From JBDHZK01 sp039811865 (GTDB lineage: Bacteria > Actinomycetota > Actinomycetes > Propionibacteriales > Propionibacteriaceae), in contig JBDHZK010000063.1 of NCBI GenBank assembly GCA_039811865.1, forward strand, positions 1-15,216: a stretch of 15,216 nt of DNA, in the 5' to 3' direction. Position numbers and translations under genes: made by a program. Position 1 is the first letter of the stretch. Every line of letters starts with the position of its first letter. Below are positions 12,922 to 15,216 of this stretch, one piece after another. The notes beneath the pieces were generated by a model. It was not told the origin of the DNA and ran no database searches. It saw only the letters and a list, made by a program, of their open reading frames with translations.

Positions 12922-13742
12922 TGGGCGACCCGCATCCGCTCACGGGAGCGCCGTTCGATTCCCCGGTGCCGCCGGGCACCGGCTGGCCCGGCGACCCGGC
13001 CACCCCGGACACGCCGGTCGCGCTCGATGCCGCAGCGGTCGAGCGGCTGGCGTCGTCGGCGAGCAGCCTCGCCGCCTTGGACGCCCGGATCAGCGTCTGC
13101 CGGGCGTGCCCACGCCTGGTCGGCTGGCGCGAGCAGGTCGCTGCCACGAGACGCCGGGCAGCCTTCGCCGATCAGCCCTACTGGGGACGTCCGGGCCCGA
13201 GTTTCGGCGACGCGGAAGCGACCCGGCTGATCGTCGGGCTGGCCCCGGCCGCGAACGGGACGAATCGGACCGGCCGCATGTTCACCGGCGACCGTTCGGG
13301 GGACTGGCTGTACGCGGCGCTGCACCGGGCCGGCTTCGCGAACCAGCCAACGTCCACGCACAGTGGCGACGGCCTGGTGCTGACCGGGATCCGGATCGTG
13401 GCCGCCGTGCGCTGCGCCCCTCCGGCAAACAAGCCGACGCCCGCGGAGTTCCGCACGTGCGGGCATTGGCTGGACCGCGACCTGGAGCTCAGTTCTCCCC
13501 GATTGCGCTCCATCCTCGCTCTGGGCGCCTTGGGCTGGAACGCGACGCTCGCGGCGGCGGTGCGCCTTGGGTGGGGCGTCGAGAAGCCGAAACCCAAGTT
13601 CACCCACGGCGCCGAAACTGCGCTGACTAGGGGCGATGGGCAACAGGTTCGGCTATTGGGAAGCTATCACGTCAGCCAGCAGAACACGTTCACCGGCAAG
13701 CTCACCGAGGAGATGCTGGACGAGGTGCTGGCCCGGCTATAG
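12921..13742 (+). CDS. udgB: Uracil-DNA glycosylase family 5 (UdgB-like)
   Basis: UdgB-type enzymes remove uracil and other deaminated bases from DNA, starting base excision repair. The 273-residue protein has the family 5 motif A, GLAPAANGTNRTGRMFTGD (106-124), in which the usual catalytic Asp or Asn of other UDG families is replaced by a small residue. It also has the leucine-loop motif SYHVSQQNTFTGKLT (248-262, H250). Four cysteines, C60 and C63 in CRACPRL, C165 and C180, are placed as the [4Fe-4S] ligands expected for families 4 and 5. The first 40 residues are Pro/Gly/Asp-rich and may be a lineage-specific extension. The ATG overlaps the previous stop; no good ribosome binding site is visible. 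The mycobacterial equivalent is Rv1259. Confidence 0.9.
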   Translation: MGDPHPLTGAPFDSPVPPGTGWPGDPATPDTPVALDAAAVERLASSASSLAALDARISVCRACPRLVGWREQVAATRRRAAFADQPYWGRPGPSFGDAEATRLIVGLAPAANGTNRTGRMFTGDRSGDWLYAALHRAGFANQPTSTHSGDGLVLTGIRIVAAVRCAPPANKPTPAEFRTCGHWLDRDLELSSPRLRSILALGALGWNATLAAAVRLGWGVEKPKPKFTHGAETALTRGDGQQVRLLGSYHVSQQNTFTGKLTEEMLDEVLARL

Positions 13743-13763
13743 CTCGGCACCGCCGCCGGCGCC

Positions 13764-13769
13764 CATGAT
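13764..13769 (+). promoter_or_regulatory. Candidate leaderless -10 box for the carbinolamine dehydratase gene
   Basis: CATGAT lies six bases before the ATG at 13776 and agrees with TATAAT at four of six positions. The intervening GGGAAG touches the ATG directly and is too close to act as a ribosome binding site, so a leaderless start is the better reading. Confidence 0.3.
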
Positions 13770-13775
13770 GGGAAG

Positions 13776-14075
13776 ATGTGCAAACTCACCGAGGCAGAAA
13801 TCGCGGCCGCTGTGCCGCCCGGTTGGAGCCGGCAGGGCGACGCGCTGGTCGCGACGTTCGAGACCAGATCGTTCGCCAACGGCGCCGAGTTCGTCGCTGC
13901 CATCGCGGTGGCCGCCGACGACGCCAATCACCACCCCGACATCACCCTGACCTACCCGCGCATCGGCATTCTCCTCACCACCCACGAAGCGGGCGGAATC
14001 ACGCGGCTAGACGTCGACTTGGCCGGCCGGGTAGGCGAGTTGGCCGCGGAGCGAGGGTTCGATCCGATCCAGTGA
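13776..14075 (+). CDS. Pterin-4a-carbinolamine dehydratase family protein
   Basis: Pterin-4a-carbinolamine dehydratase dehydrates the 4a-hydroxytetrahydropterin formed by aromatic amino acid hydroxylases; bacterial homologues without such a hydroxylase may act in other pterin or cofactor steps. The 99-residue length is typical. The signature is present: DDANHHPDI with H52, H53 and P54, then the TTHEAGG segment with H70 and D79 in TRLDVDL. The ATG at 13776 is the only in-frame start nearby. It lies 33 bases after the uracil-DNA glycosylase gene. No aromatic hydroxylase gene is in the window, so its real substrate is unclear. Confidence 0.9.
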   Translation: MCKLTEAEIAAAVPPGWSRQGDALVATFETRSFANGAEFVAAIAVAADDANHHPDITLTYPRIGILLTTHEAGGITRLDVDLAGRVGELAAERGFDPIQ

Positions 14076-14094
14076 GCGCTGGGGTGCCGTCGAG

Positions 14095-14790
14095 CTAGCA
14101 GAGCGTGAAGGTGATCGCCGAGACACCGATCTGAGGATTTCCGCTTACCGTCGAGTTGTTCTGGCTGTAGGTGAACTCGGTGGCGCTCACCGGGCCGGCC
14201 CAGGTCAGGTCAGCGTTACCGGCGGTTGAAGTATTGGCGGTCGGGGTGCCGTTCAGTCCGTCTGGTGCCATGAACGGTGTCGCGCTCGAGCCCGTCCCCT
14301 GAACGTTGCTGCCGTGCGTCTGGGTGTACCCGGCGGTGTTGATCACCACTTCGTCGTCGTAGGCCACGTTGCTGCCGGTTTGGCTCCAATCGATGTCCAG
14401 GATCGTGAACTTGACGTTGTAGACCGGGACGCTGAAAGCGAACCGGATCGTCTCGGTTGGGTTGTCCCCGGCACCCAGCGCGAACCGCAGGTTCGGGGTG
14501 ATTCCGCCGAAGGTATTCGTCGACACGTTGGCGTTGCCGGTGCCGGCCGAGCCGGTGTAGGTGAGCGTGATGGTCACGCCGGCCACGACCCAGGACGAGC
14601 CCGACGTGAAATGGGTGCCGGTCGCCTGGTTCCAGGCCAGCGTTTGGGTTGGGCACGGTGACGCCGCGAATGCCGGGGCGCCAACCGCCGTGGCGACCAC
14701 CGGGACGGCCCACGCGGCTCCTGAGAGCAGCGTCCTGCGCGTGGTCCCCCGACTCTCGTTGTCGGTGAACGCCGAACCGCTGCCAAGCAC
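14095..14790 (-). CDS. Tat-exported secreted protein of unknown function
   Basis: The 231-residue protein begins with a twin-arginine signal: TTRRTLL (R18, R19), a hydrophobic stretch SGAAWAVPVVATAVGAPA, and AFA|AS for signal peptidase I cleavage after about residue 42. The mature part is rich in Thr, Ser, Gly and Asn, lacks further membrane segments or an LPXTG motif, and looks like a beta-sandwich (repeated short hydrophobic strands such as VTITLTYTG, TIRFAFSV and KFTILDIDW). Its two cysteines, C46 and the final C231, could form a disulfide linking the ends. I do not recognise a family; an actinobacterial surface or exported protein is the safest description. Start is GTG at 14790 with no ribosome binding site; TACGCT lies seven bases upstream. 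It converges on the carbinolamine dehydratase gene. Confidence 0.8.
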   Translation of the reverse strand: MLGSGSAFTDNESRGTTRRTLLSGAAWAVPVVATAVGAPAFAASPCPTQTLAWNQATGTHFTSGSSWVVAGVTITLTYTGSAGTGNANVSTNTFGGITPNLRFALGAGDNPTETIRFAFSVPVYNVKFTILDIDWSQTGSNVAYDDEVVINTAGYTQTHGSNVQGTGSSATPFMAPDGLNGTPTANTSTAGNADLTWAGPVSATEFTYSQNNSTVSGNPQIGVSAITFTLC

Positions 14791-14800
14791 GCTGCCAAGC
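14778..14800 (+). repeat. Tandem repeat of 11 bases across the secreted protein start codon
   Basis: CGCTGCCAAGC occurs at 14778-14788 and again at 14790-14800, separated by one A. In the minus strand it reads GCTTGGCAGCG-T-GCTTGGCAGCG. The first codons of the gene (GTG CTT GGC AGC) lie in one copy. A duplication or slippage event here would change the start region. Confidence 0.75.
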
Positions 14801-14803
14801 GTA
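14798..14803 (-). promoter_or_regulatory. Candidate leaderless -10 box for the Tat-exported protein
   Basis: On the minus strand TACGCT fits TANNNT and lies seven bases before the GTG at 14790. The box overlaps the upstream copy of the tandem repeat. No -35 box is clear. Confidence 0.4.
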
Positions 14804-14822
14804 CAGGCTGGGGTCAGCCCCG

Positions 14823-14864
14823 AAAACCGGGTGCCCCGGACCGGCTTGGCCCCGAGGCACCCGG
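14823..14864 (-). terminator. Intrinsic terminator after hppA
   Basis: On the minus strand CCGGGTGCC (complement of 14856-14864) pairs with GGCACCCGG (complement of 14827-14835); the pairing can extend inward by about five more base pairs with two G-U wobbles. The stem is followed by TTTT (complement of 14823-14826). It lies a few bases past the hppA stop, as expected for an intrinsic terminator. Confidence 0.8.
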
Positions 14865-14872
14865 GCTGTGAG

Positions 14873-15216
14873 TCAGCGTGCTCCGGCGGGCTCGCGCTCG
14901 GCCTTCATCGCAGCCGCTTCCTCCCCGGGCTCGGGAGGCAGCAAGACGGCGGGAGTCGGCTCGGAGTCGTCGGTTTCCTTCACGCGCATGGCATAGAACG
15001 AACGCCACACGAAGAAGGCGGCAATGCAGAAGAACACTCCCGCGAGGACATGGACGAGCGTCGCGTTGCCCTGGGCGGTGATCGACACCGCGAGTTCGAC
15101 CGCGAGCAGCCCGAACAGCGTCGTGAACTTGATCACCGGGTTGAGCGCAACCGAGGAGGTGTCCTTGAACGGGTCACCGACGGTGTCGCCGACGATGGTG
15201 GCGTCGTGCAACTCCG
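14873..15216 (-). CDS. hppA: Membrane-bound proton-translocating pyrophosphatase, C-terminal part
   Basis: HppA pumps protons (or sodium ions) using pyrophosphate hydrolysis at the cytoplasmic membrane. Only about 114 C-terminal residues lie in the window; the frame stays open to the last base, so the start is beyond it. The segment ATIVGDTVGDPFKDTSSVAL, which follows the usual Asp/Lys-rich catalytic region, is diagnostic. Two membrane helices follow (about TTLFGLLAVELAVSI and VLAGVFFCIAAFFVW), then a charged Pro/Glu-rich tail of about 40 residues that most family members lack or have shorter. Actinobacterial enzymes share NPVIKFTTLFG. A strong terminator follows. Confidence 0.95.
   Translation of the reverse strand, partial: ELHDATIVGDTVGDPFKDTSSVALNPVIKFTTLFGLLAVELAVSITAQGNATLVHVLAGVFFCIAAFFVWRSFYAMRVKETDDSEPTPAVLLPPEPGEEAAAMKAEREPAGAR

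Noticed and set aside
1..15216. CRISPR array, transposase, integrase, tRNA or rRNA genes
   Set aside because: I looked for spaced direct repeats, transposase motifs, tRNA clover-leaf stems with CCA ends and rRNA-like segments on both strands and saw none. This is by eye, so a divergent short RNA could be missed.

Overview
This window reads as a chromosomal segment from a high-GC Gram-positive bacterium (Actinomycetota); GC is roughly two thirds, judged by eye. The best lineage evidence is an RbpA protein (found only in actinobacteria) that resembles the Streptomyces type, plus OpcA and the order tal-zwf-opcA-pgl followed by ctaB and ctaA-ABC transporter, which is the familiar actinobacterial arrangement. 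Frequent GTG starts and start codons placed just downstream of TANNNT-like elements fit the same phylum. I cannot name the genus. Nearly all the sequence is coding; the largest gap is about 245 bases.

Layout. (1) 1-1121, plus strand: the 3' end of pgk and complete tpiA (lower glycolysis), closed by a strong hairpin terminator. (2) 1281-7545, minus strand: a seven-gene block read right to left as tal, zwf, opcA, pgl, secG, rbpA and, after a 139-base gap with its own inverted repeat, a YajO-like aldo/keto reductase. The first six are packed closely enough to be one operon joining the pentose phosphate pathway to a Sec translocase subunit and an RNA polymerase-binding protein. (3) 7546-7790: divergent intergenic region where tkt usually lies in related genomes; no transketolase is present. 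(4) 7791-11009: ctaB (heme O synthase, plus) converging on ctaA (heme A synthase, minus), which is the last gene of an operon with an ABC-2 exporter (ATPase and permease). The ctaB and ctaA coding regions overlap by 55 bases at their 3' ends. (5) 11169-14075, plus strand: an ATP-grasp ligase of unknown substrate, a DUF4287/DUF5655-type protein, a family 5 uracil-DNA glycosylase and a pterin-4a-carbinolamine dehydratase. (6) 14095-15216, minus strand: a small Tat-exported protein of unknown function, a terminator, and the 3' end of hppA (membrane pyrophosphatase).

How the genes work together. Zwf (with OpcA), Pgl and Tal supply NADPH and pentose or tetrose phosphates and feed glyceraldehyde 3-phosphate and fructose 6-phosphate to the TpiA/Pgk end of glycolysis. 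CtaB and CtaA convert heme B to heme O and heme A for terminal oxidases. The right half is a set of unrelated accessory or housekeeping genes.

I see no mobile element, CRISPR array, tRNA or rRNA gene, and no obvious new defence system. The points worth a second look are the missing tkt, the relocation or inversion of secG-rbpA, the YajO-like gene with its candidate operator, the ATP-grasp enzyme, the Tat-exported protein with a tandem repeat across its start codon, and the recurring leaderless-type promoters.
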